From the NCBI RefSeq assembly GCF_025336545.1, contig NZ_JAODBU010000011.1, positions 97,116 to 161,115 of the forward strand: DNA of 64,000 nucleotides. Direction: 5' to 3'. Position 1 is the first letter of the stretch. Each line of letters begins with the position of its first letter. The notes beneath the pieces were generated by a model. That model saw only the letters and a list, made by a program, of their open reading frames with translations. It ran no database searches and was not told the DNA's origin. This DNA is from Eubacterium_U album (GTDB taxonomy: Bacteria > Bacillota > Clostridia > Lachnospirales > Lachnospiraceae). Shown piece after piece: positions 36,924 through 45,780 of this stretch. The position numbers were made by a program, and so were the translations under genes.

Positions 36924-38156
36924 TTAGTATCTGTTGTCATAAATTCTTGTTGATTTTTTCTCACTTCTTGGAAGATCGCCAATTGCAACAGGCTTAATTA
37001 TTGCTGCGATACCTATTTTAGCCTTGAATGCTGCTCCAATTTCATGTTCCATTTCATAAGCATTTGCATCGTCCTTTATTTCAACAAATAATGTAAGAAT
37101 ATCTTTTCCATTCAAATGATCTATCATAACCTGATATTCACTTGACGCCCCATTAATGCCTTTTAACATTTCTTCTATCTGTGATGGGAAGATATTTACA
37201 CCTTTTACTTTAACCATATCATCTGTTCTTCCTAAAATAACATCGATTCTTGGATATTTAGAACCACATGGGCATTCTCCCGGAATAATTCTTGAAAGAT
37301 CATGTGTACGATATCTGATAAGTGGCGCCCCTTCTTTATGTAATGTTGTAATAACTATTTCTCCAATTTCTCCATCAGGAAGATTTTTTCCTGTCTTAGG
37401 GTCAACAATTTCTATATAGACATAATCATCCCAATAATGCATTCCACATTCATGTTCACAACTGATTGCAATTCCAGGACCATAGACTTCTGTAAGTCCA
37501 TAAATATCATAAAGCTTAACGCCAAGTTCATTTGCAATTCTTTTTCTCATCTTGTCTCCCCAGCGTTCAGAACCAATTATTCCTTTTTTAAGTTTAATCT
37601 TATCTCCAATACCTCTCTTGGCAATTTCTTCCGCAAGTAACAACGCATATGATGATGTTGCGCATAGAACTGTAGATTCCAAGTCAACCATCATTCTAAG
37701 CTGTTTATCTGTATTTCCCGGACCCATAGGAATAGTCATTGCTCCAAGCTTTTCAGCACCATTTTGAAATCCTATTCCGGCGGTCCATAATCCGTAACCT
37801 GGTGTAATATGAATTCTATCTTTATTAGTTACTCCTGCCATTTTATAGCAACGTGAAAACATTGTTGCCCAATCATCAATATCTTTTTTTGTATATGGAA
37901 TAATAACAGGTATACCTGTTGTACCTGAAGATGAATGTATTCTTACAATTTCTTCTTCAGGCACTGCACGAAGTCCCAACGGATAAGCTTCTCTTAAATC
38001 TCCCTTCCATGTAAATGGGAGTTTCTCAAAATCCTCCTGAGACTTAATATCATCTACATTAATACCCTCCAATTTTTTCTGGTAAAAGCAATACTGACTT
38101 GTAAGTTTTTTCAACTGTGCTTTAATTAGTTCAAACTGCTCTTCTTTCATTTTCAT
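36924..38156 (-). CDS. paaK: Phenylacetate-CoA ligase family enzyme
   Basis: The 410-residue protein is an AMP-forming acyl-CoA ligase. The ATP loop is HSSSGTTGIPVIIPYT at ~75; IYGLTEVYGPG is the A5 motif, and YRTHDLSRII then GRTDDMVKVKGVNIFPSQIEE is the hinge and C-terminal domain. GECPCGSKYPRI is the metal-binding cysteine insert of PaaK. It interconverts aryl-acetates and aryl-acetyl-CoA. Lying behind iorA-iorB, it probably makes ATP from aryl-acetyl-CoA during aromatic amino acid fermentation, or activates exogenous aryl-acetate. Confidence 0.92.
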   Translation of the reverse strand: MKMKEEQFELIKAQLKKLTSQYCFYQKKLEGINVDDIKSQEDFEKLPFTWKGDLREAYPLGLRAVPEEEIVRIHSSSGTTGIPVIIPYTKKDIDDWATMFSRCYKMAGVTNKDRIHITPGYGLWTAGIGFQNGAEKLGAMTIPMGPGNTDKQLRMMVDLESTVLCATSSYALLLAEEIAKRGIGDKIKLKKGIIGSERWGDKMRKRIANELGVKLYDIYGLTEVYGPGIAISCEHECGMHYWDDYVYIEIVDPKTGKNLPDGEIGEIVITTLHKEGAPLIRYRTHDLSRIIPGECPCGSKYPRIDVILGRTDDMVKVKGVNIFPSQIEEMLKGINGASSEYQVMIDHLNGKDILTLFVEIKDDANAYEMEHEIGAAFKAKIGIAAIIKPVAIGDLPRSEKKSTRIYDNRY

Positions 38157-38346
38157 AATTTATACCTAGCCTTTCAACTATGCATTTTCATGTCTTTGAA
38201 AGGCGCAAATCCAAGATTAAAAGAATGATTTGCATTGTTTTTCCTTTCTTTTTTATTTCTTCTAACCTTTTCTTCTCCTCTATGTATTTATGACAAATGC
38301 CTCTTCATTTGTCCATAATTTATAAAAAGTCTTTTAGACTTATATA

Positions 38347-38910
38347 CTAGTTTGTTGCCATAAGTGCTTTAATGTTCATTTCAAGGAATTTCGGATTAAG
38401 TTTTGTTTCTATAGCTTTTTTAATTTCCTCTTTTGTTATTCCTAATTCATTACTATTGGCTGCTGCTCCAAGTAGTACAACATTTAAAGCCTTCGAGCTT
38501 CCTAACTCTTTACAAATCTTTTCTCCGTCCACAGCAATAAGATTAATATTTTGCTTTTGTAAATATTCTATCATCTCTTTACCATCATAGTGAAGTCCAA
38601 GACTTGCAGTTGTTGGCATTACCGGCTTTGTATTTACAACAACTGTACCTCCCTCTTTTAAATAATTTAAATTTCTTACAACTTCACCCGGTTCAAATCC
38701 GATAATTATATCCGCTTCTCCCTCAGGAATCATTGGAGCTTTTATTTCATTTCCTATTCTTACATGGCTTACAACGCTACCTCCACGCTGGGCCATTCCA
38801 ATTGTTTCTGCTGTTTTTACACTTATCCCTTTATCAATTGCAGCCTGTGCAAGTAATTTTGACGCTAAAACTGTGCCCTGTCCACCAACTCCGCAAAGTA
38901 AACAATTCAT
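38347..38910 (-). CDS. iorB: Indolepyruvate:ferredoxin oxidoreductase, beta subunit
   Basis: I choose the ATG at 38910 (MNCLLCGVGGQGTVLASKLL), which matches the usual IorB N-terminus; an ATG 8 codons earlier is also open. The 187 residues contain the gamma-type 2-oxoacid oxidoreductase fold with GVGGQG, ETIGMAQRGGSVVSHVRIG and GFEPGEVVRNL. With IorA it oxidises indolepyruvate, phenylpyruvate or hydroxyphenylpyruvate to the aryl-acetyl-CoA, reducing ferredoxin. It is the second gene of the iorA-iorB-paaK operon. Confidence 0.94.
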   Translation of the reverse strand: MNCLLCGVGGQGTVLASKLLAQAAIDKGISVKTAETIGMAQRGGSVVSHVRIGNEIKAPMIPEGEADIIIGFEPGEVVRNLNYLKEGGTVVVNTKPVMPTTASLGLHYDGKEMIEYLQKQNINLIAVDGEKICKELGSSKALNVVLLGAAANSNELGITKEEIKKAIETKLNPKFLEMNIKALMATN

Positions 38911-38979
38911 ATTTATACCAAACCTTTCATGCATATTATTTGTAATCTTCGATTTCCGGCAATTATTTTGTCAACAGTT

Positions 38980-40827
38980 CTACTGCTCAATAGCATGAAC
39001 CGGACAAATATGACTGCATAATCCGCAACCAAAGCATAATGATGAATCTATTTCTATTTTTCCATCTATATTTGTCACTGCAGGACAACCTATTTCATTA
39101 ATGCATTTCTTACATTTAATACATTTTTCGCTTACGGTATAAGCCTTTTTAGGCTTATTCACAGCAATACATGGACTCTTAAATATAATTGCCTTAACGC
39201 CTTTCATCTGTGCCGCTCTCTTAACCGCGTCTATTGCTTTATCAAGTTCAAATGGATTTACTTTTTCAACACTTACAACTCCTACTGCTTTTAAAACAGC
39301 TTCAATAGAAATCTTATGAGTTATTTCATCCTTTGGATTAGTATCTTTTTTCTTAACCATGTCCATCATTGTAACACCGGTTCCCGGATGTGGCTGGTGT
39401 CCTGTCATTGCTGTAGTAGAATTATCTAACACAATAAGGACTATGTCTGTCTCATTATATACAGCATTTACCACTCCTGTAATTCCTGATGCGAAAAATG
39501 TTGAATCGCCAATAAATGAAAAATGCACTTTCTCAGGTTCAATCCTATGAAGCCCCTGCGCTATTGTTACATCCGCTCCCATGCAAAGACATGTATCAGT
39601 CATATCCAATGGCTTTGCATTTCCAAGTGTGTAGCAACCTATGTCACCACAAAATACTGCTTCTTTTTCTTTCATTGCCTGTTTTACGGCATAAAATGAA
39701 GCTCTATGTGGGCATCCTGCACAGAGTACCGGTGGTCTTACAGGTAATTCTGGTTTTTCGCCTACTTCCTTAAGTGTTTCGTCATCTATATCTTTTGCAA
39801 CTCCAAATTTAGTAAGCTGTTCTCTTACTGATTTTGCAGTATTTTCTCCTGCGCACTGTACATCTTTTGTAAGTTTTCCTAACACCTTACATTTAATATT
39901 ATATTTTCCACATACGTATGTGATTTCTCTTTCTATAAACGGACTTAATTCTTCTATTACAAGAACTTCATCCACTCCCTCTAAAAATCTTGCAACAAGT
40001 TGTTCCGGAAAAGGATATGAAATTCCTATTTCCAAAAATCCTGCCTTGTCATAATCTAAGTATTCCTGAACGTATTTTCTTGAAACTCCGCCTGATACAA
40101 CTGCCTTCCTACTATCTTCACAAAGATGAATTTTGTTCCATTTTGATAAATCCAATTCATCTGTACTATCTGCAGAAAGTACATGTGTAAGTTTTGCATT
40201 TCTTTCCTCTATCCTAATATGGTTGAGGTAAGATGTTCTTGGGAAAATAACCCATTTCTGAGTATCTTTTATAAATCCCTCCGGTGGCTCTCTTTTTATA
40301 TTTTCTAAAATTTCAATATCCGCACATCCATGGCATACTCTTGTTGTAGGTCTGAAAATTACAGGTGTGTTATATTTTTCTGACATTTCAAAAGCATCTG
40401 CCATCATCAAATAAGCTTCCTGCGGTGTTGATGGATCGAATACCGGTATTTTTGAAAAAATGCCAAATTCTCTTGTATCCTGTTCTGTCTGAGAGGATAT
40501 CGGTCCCGGATCATCTGCTACTAAAACTACCATTCCACCTTTAATTCCTACATAAGATAAACTCATGATAGGATCAGATGCAACATTTAGTCCTACCTGC
40601 TTCATTGTAACCAGTGTTCTTGCACCTGCATACGATGCGCCTGCTGCAACCTCAAGAGCTGCCTTTTCATTTACTGACCATTCAATATAATATGAACCGT
40701 CATTTTTCTTTGCTGCTGTTTCTAAAACCTCTGTAGAGGGTGTTCCCGGATATCCACAAACTAAATTAACTCCGGCTCTTATCGCACCCATAGCTATTGC
40801 TTCATTCCCCATTAATAATTGCTTCAT
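38980..40827 (-). CDS. iorA: Indolepyruvate:ferredoxin oxidoreductase, alpha subunit
   Basis: The 615 residues contain the pyrimidine-binding domain (CGYPGTPSTEVLE), the pyrophosphate domain (CAGCPHRASFY; GDIGCYTLG; FIGDSTFFASGITGVVNA) with the thiamine-diphosphate Mg site, and a C-terminal 2[4Fe-4S] ferredoxin domain (CIKCKKCINEIGCP and CFGCGLCSHICP). The length is normal for IorA. It makes aryl-acetyl-CoA from aromatic 2-oxoacids with ferredoxin as acceptor. A consensus promoter and a palindrome lie upstream. Confidence 0.96.
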   Translation of the reverse strand: MKQLLMGNEAIAMGAIRAGVNLVCGYPGTPSTEVLETAAKKNDGSYYIEWSVNEKAALEVAAGASYAGARTLVTMKQVGLNVASDPIMSLSYVGIKGGMVVLVADDPGPISSQTEQDTREFGIFSKIPVFDPSTPQEAYLMMADAFEMSEKYNTPVIFRPTTRVCHGCADIEILENIKREPPEGFIKDTQKWVIFPRTSYLNHIRIEERNAKLTHVLSADSTDELDLSKWNKIHLCEDSRKAVVSGGVSRKYVQEYLDYDKAGFLEIGISYPFPEQLVARFLEGVDEVLVIEELSPFIEREITYVCGKYNIKCKVLGKLTKDVQCAGENTAKSVREQLTKFGVAKDIDDETLKEVGEKPELPVRPPVLCAGCPHRASFYAVKQAMKEKEAVFCGDIGCYTLGNAKPLDMTDTCLCMGADVTIAQGLHRIEPEKVHFSFIGDSTFFASGITGVVNAVYNETDIVLIVLDNSTTAMTGHQPHPGTGVTMMDMVKKKDTNPKDEITHKISIEAVLKAVGVVSVEKVNPFELDKAIDAVKRAAQMKGVKAIIFKSPCIAVNKPKKAYTVSEKCIKCKKCINEIGCPAVTNIDGKIEIDSSLCFGCGLCSHICPVHAIEQ

Positions 40828-40872
40828 TTATGTAACCTCTTAAACATATCTCTGTAACGTTTTTATCTATTT

Positions 40873-40901
40873 ATTATAATATTAATTATGATATATAGCA
40901 A
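40873..40901 (-). promoter_or_regulatory. Promoter of the iorA-iorB-paaK operon
   Basis: On the minus strand TTGCTA (40896-40901), a 17-bp spacer, then a consensus TATAAT (40873-40878). The predicted start is ~40 nt before the iorA ATG. Confidence 0.75.
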
Positions 40902-40915
40902 CGTTTCATTTTAAA

Positions 40916-40932
40916 TCAAAATATCATTTTGA
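40916..40932. promoter_or_regulatory. Palindromic operator-like site upstream of iorA
   Basis: TCAAAAT-ATC-ATTTTGA is a perfect 7-bp inverted repeat, 15 bp upstream of the -35. Such a place fits an activator or a repressor of the ior operon. The regulator is not in the window. Confidence 0.5.
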
Positions 40933-40955
40933 AACATTTTTTACGCTTCTATATC

Positions 40956-41357
40956 TCAAATGTTTTTCTTTATTTTATCTATCAACGTTACATCTGCCGG
41001 TAGCCAATCTACATCATATAATTGTCCTTTTGTAAGCCATTTTGCAGCTTCATGTTCTTTGAGAATTGGCTTTCCTTGTTTAATATTACACCAAAAGCAA
41101 TCCATTGAAAGGTGAAATGTTTCATAATCATATTCTACAGTATCAATCAATTCACCTACTTCAATTTCTGTTTCGATTTCCTCCATTATTTCTCTTTTCA
41201 AAGCTTCCTGCGGGGTTTCCCTCGGTTCTATTTTTCCGCCGGGGAATTCCCAACCATCTTTCATATCTCCATATCCACGCTGTGTTGCAAATATAATTGT
41301 TTGTCCTTTTTCATTTATAGATTTTATAACTGCTGCAACTACTCGTACTATTTTCAT
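40956..41357 (-). CDS. NUDIX (deoxy)nucleoside triphosphate pyrophosphohydrolase
   Basis: The 133-residue protein has a complete NUDIX box (GGKIEPRETPQEALKREIMEEI) at ~44 and a MutT-like layout with WEFPGGK before it. It probably hydrolyses oxidised or unusual dNTPs. It is downstream of the PLD-helicase and histidine-phosphatase genes on the same strand, 131 bp after the helicase stop; NUDIX genes beside DUF3427-type helicases are common in my experience. A GGAG-like ribosome site precedes the ATG. Confidence 0.9.
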   Translation of the reverse strand: MKIVRVVAAVIKSINEKGQTIIFATQRGYGDMKDGWEFPGGKIEPRETPQEALKREIMEEIETEIEVGELIDTVEYDYETFHLSMDCFWCNIKQGKPILKEHEAAKWLTKGQLYDVDWLPADVTLIDKIKKNI

Positions 41358-41412
41358 TTATAGCTTTCTCCTATTTCGTAAACAAATTTATTTTCTTATT
41401 ACTTATAATGAG

Positions 41413-41440
41413 ACGATTTTACTGCCCCCAATAAAATCGT
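41413..41440. other. Hairpin between the helicase and NUDIX genes
   Basis: ACGATTTTA and TAAAATCGT form a 9-bp stem around a C-rich loop (10 nt). T-rich sequence follows on the plus strand only, so for the minus-strand operon it is not a clear terminator; partial attenuation between the two genes is possible. Confidence 0.5.
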
Positions 41441-41488
41441 CCCTCTTATTTTTATATTTTTCTTCAAAATGTTTTATCATAAATTTTC

Positions 41489-44467
41489 TTAGTTAGTCAG
41501 ATACTCATAAATATCTTCTCTTACACTATGTTCTAACTCGAAAATAAAATTCATGATTGGAAGTTCTTTTCCTTTATTATTCTTTATAGTTTTCTGCATC
41601 CAGCTCTTAGGCACAACTTCACCCATATAATAAAAATCTGTACCCTCGCCATCACTCTTCTTTATAAAAAGAACTATTTTTAATCCACTATTTTTATAAT
41701 TTATTATTTCCTGACTCTCTCTATTATCAATTGCCACATTACTTCTAGTCAGCCAGCTAAATGTCTTCTGATTAATAAACTGATCTTCATATTTTGTGCT
41801 TTCAGAAATATCATCCTTCTTTTCGTATGTAACAAATATTGGACACGTTCCGTGTTTGATACGATATCCATACATTGTTGAGCTTTCATCTTTATCCCAG
41901 TTCATAAGTCGACAAACATCTTTTCTTGAATATTTTCCATATAACACTAAATTATTTTCATCATGATTTGCGTACATATCCTTATATCGCATCATCCCAT
42001 AATCTAAAAGATTTGATATCTCTTCCCTAAATTTCGTATTATTAAGTTTATCTAAAAACGCTAGTGAACGTTTTAATAGACCTGACTTTAAATCTAATTT
42101 AGATAGCAATTCTATCTGTGCGAATTTATTTGCATCTGCTCCGGCTACAAATTCTAAACTCATCATTCGAACCGCAGAATTATAATCAGCCTCTTTGAAC
42201 TTTTCGCCTATGCTTACAAGTTCCTTAGCAAATGAATCTATCGCAACTGATTTTCCATCTAACATCATCTTTAACATCAAGAGTTCATGCGGTCTCTTAC
42301 CATCAATTATCAATGATGAAATAAATGCAAGTATCTGCTCTTCTTTTTCTGTAAACACAACTGTATAATCTTTATCTACAGCCCGCTGGAAATTATCATA
42401 CGTTTTTGCATAGTTAATAAATAGCATAGGATCAATTTCGCCAAGTTTGTAGAAATCTATAATAGTAGGTATTCTACCAATTTTAAATTTTACCTGCATA
42501 TATTTTTCTGTAAGCATTTTCTTCGTCGTAGTCATTCTATCAATTGATGCAAAAATTTTCTTTTTCGTAATCTCATCAAAATGAATTGTTGAACACCCCG
42601 GAAGCAATCGTGATCCTTCACGCACGTATTTACGCACATTGTCCTTGTTGTATGTTCTATCTCCTGACAACGCAATTGGAATTAAAAAATTGTTGCTGTA
42701 ATTACCAATAAAATCAAGAATAACTACATACTCTTTATTATCCGCTTTTCTAAGTCCTCTACCTAACTGCTGTACAAATATAATTGCTGACTGCGTAGGT
42801 CTTAGCATAATGACCTGATTTACCTGTGGTATATCTACACCTTCATTAAAAATATCTACAGTAAAAATGTAATCGAGTGGCTGATTATGTTTTACTACTT
42901 CCGATTTTATTATAGGTCTTCCACAATTATCGACCTCACACTCCATCTCTAATCGTTCAATAGCCTCCTCTCTTTTCTCCTGTGAATCATCACCTGAAAG
43001 TGCAACTGTATTATAGCCTCTATAATTAAACGCATCTGATAAAGCCTTAGCTTCCTCTTTTCTGCTGCAAAAAATAAGCCCTTTTACTCTATTTCCTGAA
43101 TACCCAAAATATTCGGTTTGTTCAATTATGTGCTCTACTCTTTGCTCATTTGCCAAATATCTAAATTCTGTCTTTTCATCAATTTCTTTTCCATCTATAA
43201 CTAAATCTGAAATTCCAAAATAGTGGAATGGGCATAACAAATCATCTTCAAGGGCATCCTGAAGCCTAATCTCACTTGCGATATTGTGTCCAAATAATTT
43301 GTAAATATCAAATCCATCTGTACGTTCAGGCGACGCCGTCATCCCTAAAAGCAATTTGGGCTTAAAATGATTAATTATTTTATGATAACTTTCAGCCCCT
43401 GCCTTATGAGTTTCATCAATAATAATGCAATCAAACCTATCTTCTTCGAATTCGGTAAGAATATAGTCTCTACTCATTGTTTGAACTGTTGAGAAAAGAT
43501 AATCAGCATCTTTTTCTTTATGATTTCCGGAAAGAATGCCTGTAGTAATTCTATTGCTAAAAACATTCTCATAAGATCTTTTTGCCTGCTTTAAAATTTG
43601 CTCACGATGAACTAAAAATAATACTTTCTTAAAACCAAGTTCTCTCATTGCAAATGCCGACGCATAAGTTTTACCGGTACCTGTAGCTGATATCAATAAT
43701 GCTCTATCAACATCATTCTTCCTCAACTCCATTAAATTATTTATAAATTTAAGCTGCATTGAATTAGGCTTTAATGTATACGCTTCAAGTGACGGAATTT
43801 GTGCCTTTTTGCTTATACGCTTCTGTTCAGCTACCATTTTATTAAATAGCTGTTTTTCCCTATACTTATGTCTATAATTATCTATAAATTCTTTATATTC
43901 TTTCGTGCATTCTCTGTCATTCCATAAATTGTCGAATTCATTTATAAGTGTACCAAGCATCTCTCCCTTTTCCGTAGATACTAATCTTGTATTCCACTCA
44001 ATATTCTTTGTTAGTGCATCCTGAGTTAAATTAGAACTTCCTATTATGAATCTATATTCTTCATTTTTCCGAAAAATATAACCTTTTGTGTGAAATCCAT
44101 TTCCTGCTTTTCCTGTTTCATACATGCGAAGTTCTATATTTGACAATCCGGCCAATGTATCTAATGCCACAGGATCACTAAATGCCAAATAATCTGTCGT
44201 CAGAATTCTTCCAGGCACATTTCTTTTTTCTAATTCCCTAAGTGTCTGTAAAAGTGGTGTAATTCCACCCCTTGTAATAAATGCCACGCTAATTGCAAAT
44301 TTGTCACATTTTCTAAGTTCATCTTCAACAGCAGAAAAAACTTTTTGCCCATTCTTATAATTGTTGTAAACCAACTGAGGTTTGTACGCCAAATTTGAAT
44401 TAAATGTACTATCTATAAATGCTGTTGTGAGACCATTTTTTAATTCTGTAATTTTATCTGCTGCCAT
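41489..44467 (-). CDS. PLD-nuclease / SF2 helicase / DUF3427-type fusion protein
   Basis: The 992 residues start with a phospholipase-D-like nuclease domain: HTKGYIFRKNEEYRFIIGSSN at ~120 is the HxK(x)nGSxN motif. A DEAD/DEAH helicase follows, with Walker A SATGTGKTYASAFA at ~255, DETH in CIIIDETHKAG at ~350, GMTASPERTDG, and QQLGRGLRKADNKEYVV (motif VI) at ~590. The last ~350 residues match the DUF3427-type tail (LYGKYSRKDVCRLMNWD, GYRIKHGTCPIFVTYEK). Such proteins are linked to restriction-like or defence functions. It lies between a histidine phosphatase and a NUDIX gene on the same strand. Confidence 0.88.
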   Translation of the reverse strand: MAADKITELKNGLTTAFIDSTFNSNLAYKPQLVYNNYKNGQKVFSAVEDELRKCDKFAISVAFITRGGITPLLQTLRELEKRNVPGRILTTDYLAFSDPVALDTLAGLSNIELRMYETGKAGNGFHTKGYIFRKNEEYRFIIGSSNLTQDALTKNIEWNTRLVSTEKGEMLGTLINEFDNLWNDRECTKEYKEFIDNYRHKYREKQLFNKMVAEQKRISKKAQIPSLEAYTLKPNSMQLKFINNLMELRKNDVDRALLISATGTGKTYASAFAMRELGFKKVLFLVHREQILKQAKRSYENVFSNRITTGILSGNHKEKDADYLFSTVQTMSRDYILTEFEEDRFDCIIIDETHKAGAESYHKIINHFKPKLLLGMTASPERTDGFDIYKLFGHNIASEIRLQDALEDDLLCPFHYFGISDLVIDGKEIDEKTEFRYLANEQRVEHIIEQTEYFGYSGNRVKGLIFCSRKEEAKALSDAFNYRGYNTVALSGDDSQEKREEAIERLEMECEVDNCGRPIIKSEVVKHNQPLDYIFTVDIFNEGVDIPQVNQVIMLRPTQSAIIFVQQLGRGLRKADNKEYVVILDFIGNYSNNFLIPIALSGDRTYNKDNVRKYVREGSRLLPGCSTIHFDEITKKKIFASIDRMTTTKKMLTEKYMQVKFKIGRIPTIIDFYKLGEIDPMLFINYAKTYDNFQRAVDKDYTVVFTEKEEQILAFISSLIIDGKRPHELLMLKMMLDGKSVAIDSFAKELVSIGEKFKEADYNSAVRMMSLEFVAGADANKFAQIELLSKLDLKSGLLKRSLAFLDKLNNTKFREEISNLLDYGMMRYKDMYANHDENNLVLYGKYSRKDVCRLMNWDKDESSTMYGYRIKHGTCPIFVTYEKKDDISESTKYEDQFINQKTFSWLTRSNVAIDNRESQEIINYKNSGLKIVLFIKKSDGEGTDFYYMGEVVPKSWMQKTIKNNKGKELPIMNFIFELEHSVREDIYEYLTN

Positions 44468-44555
44468 ATAGTCGCTCCTTTATTATTTGCTACTTAATAG
44501 GTGTTTGCGAAACGCCACAACCCACATAAATATTGTGCTAATTTTATTTATTATC

Positions 44556-45290
44556 CTAATCATGCCTCTGCTCTTTATTTTCATATGTTTCGCAAAATCT
44601 TGCTGCAAATGAAGGTTCTTCGTTTGCAACATAAAGATGAGATACATCACCAATCTGTGCTGCTCTAAAAAAAGCTTCACCTTTTCTTCTTTCTTCTGAA
44701 TAAATTGTAGTTATTGAAGATGGTGCTGCACAAAATCCATGCCAAAGATTCATCGGAGATATAAGCATTAAATGAGATAACAATACAGCTTCTAGTCCAA
44801 AATGGCAAAAGAATACAAGTGTCTTTTCATTTGCATTATTTACTTTATAATAATTTCCATTTCTCTCGTATCCATGCTCCTTAAGCAATTTGTCAAATTC
44901 ACCTGTGACCCAATCATATTCTTCCTTAACCTTCCATTTTTTCATAAATGAAGTTTTATACCACTCGTCATAATTAAAATATCTTGAATCTGAAGTCCAT
45001 GTTTTCGGCAACTGATCCCACACAACAGAATTCCCCTCTTCCTTCATCATCTCATCTTGAAGTGGAGACATAAATTCTCTAAGCCATTCCTTTTCCACTG
45101 CTTTCATTCCTATTGCTTTTTCCGTTAGAGAACATGTATCTTTTGCTCTTCCAAGTGGCGATACATAAATATTATCAATATTTAATTTCTGTAATTTTCT
45201 AGAAGCTAATTCTGCTTCTTTCCACCCCTTTTCAGTTAAAGAGTCTATTTCATAATTTGGCTCTCCATGCCGTACAATTATAATTCTCAT
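44556..45290 (-). CDS. Histidine phosphatase family protein
   Basis: The 244 residues begin with the catalytic RHG motif (MRIIIVRHGEPNYEIDSLTEKG) and contain the second catalytic histidine in FFCHFGLEAVLLSHL at ~165. The insertion of ~80 residues between core elements (WLREFMSPL, NYDEWYKTSFMKKW) is larger than in phosphoglycerate mutase. It is probably a phosphatase on a small molecule or sugar phosphate. It is 88 bp upstream of the PLD-helicase gene and may be co-transcribed with it. Confidence 0.88.
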   Translation of the reverse strand: MRIIIVRHGEPNYEIDSLTEKGWKEAELASRKLQKLNIDNIYVSPLGRAKDTCSLTEKAIGMKAVEKEWLREFMSPLQDEMMKEEGNSVVWDQLPKTWTSDSRYFNYDEWYKTSFMKKWKVKEEYDWVTGEFDKLLKEHGYERNGNYYKVNNANEKTLVFFCHFGLEAVLLSHLMLISPMNLWHGFCAAPSSITTIYSEERRKGEAFFRAAQIGDVSHLYVANEEPSFAARFCETYENKEQRHD

Positions 45291-45780
45291 AGTTTGTCAC
45301 CTCAATTCAAATTATTATATTTCTTATGTCCATTTCTGTTTCAAAATAAATATTATTCTTTTTACTGCTAACAACTATTTGTCCTTATATTTACACAATA
45401 TCATAGTACTTTACCTGTTACAATTCATTTTGCTGAATAAATTCTTCAATCAAATCTGTTGTTTTTTCCTTCTATTTTTCAATTATAATCTATCCCAACA
45501 AAAAAATTCTCTGTCTAAATTTTATCATATTTTCTTGATGAGAACTATTATTATTACATTGATTTACCAACATTGATATATTTTACATTTAAATTAATTA
45601 ATAAACTTTTCCTATATTTGATTGTGATGTTAGTATTGTTTTTCTACCCAAAATATAAAAAAAGAGCCTATACGAATTATTTTAATTTCTCAAATCCATA
45701 TAAGCCCTGTTTTTTTATTTTATTGACATCTATTAACTTTTATTTAATATTTATTAATTTCCATCAACACTTATTAACTT
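45291..45780. other. Intergenic region between the phosphatase and cohesin genes
   Basis: This 490-bp AT-rich gap contains the phosphatase promoter area on its left side, a terminator at 45657-45716, and an imperfect ~35-bp direct repeat (CATC-TATTAACTT-TATTTAA) at 45725-45788 that runs into the end of the cohesin gene. Plus-strand open frames here are low-complexity and have no ribosome site. Confidence 0.6.
45657..45716 (-). terminator. Terminator of the cohesin/SH3 gene
   Basis: On the minus strand GGGCTTATATGGATT pairs over 15 positions, including G-U pairs, with AATTCGTATAGGCTC. A-tract and T7 tract flank the stem, as in an intrinsic terminator. Confidence 0.65.
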
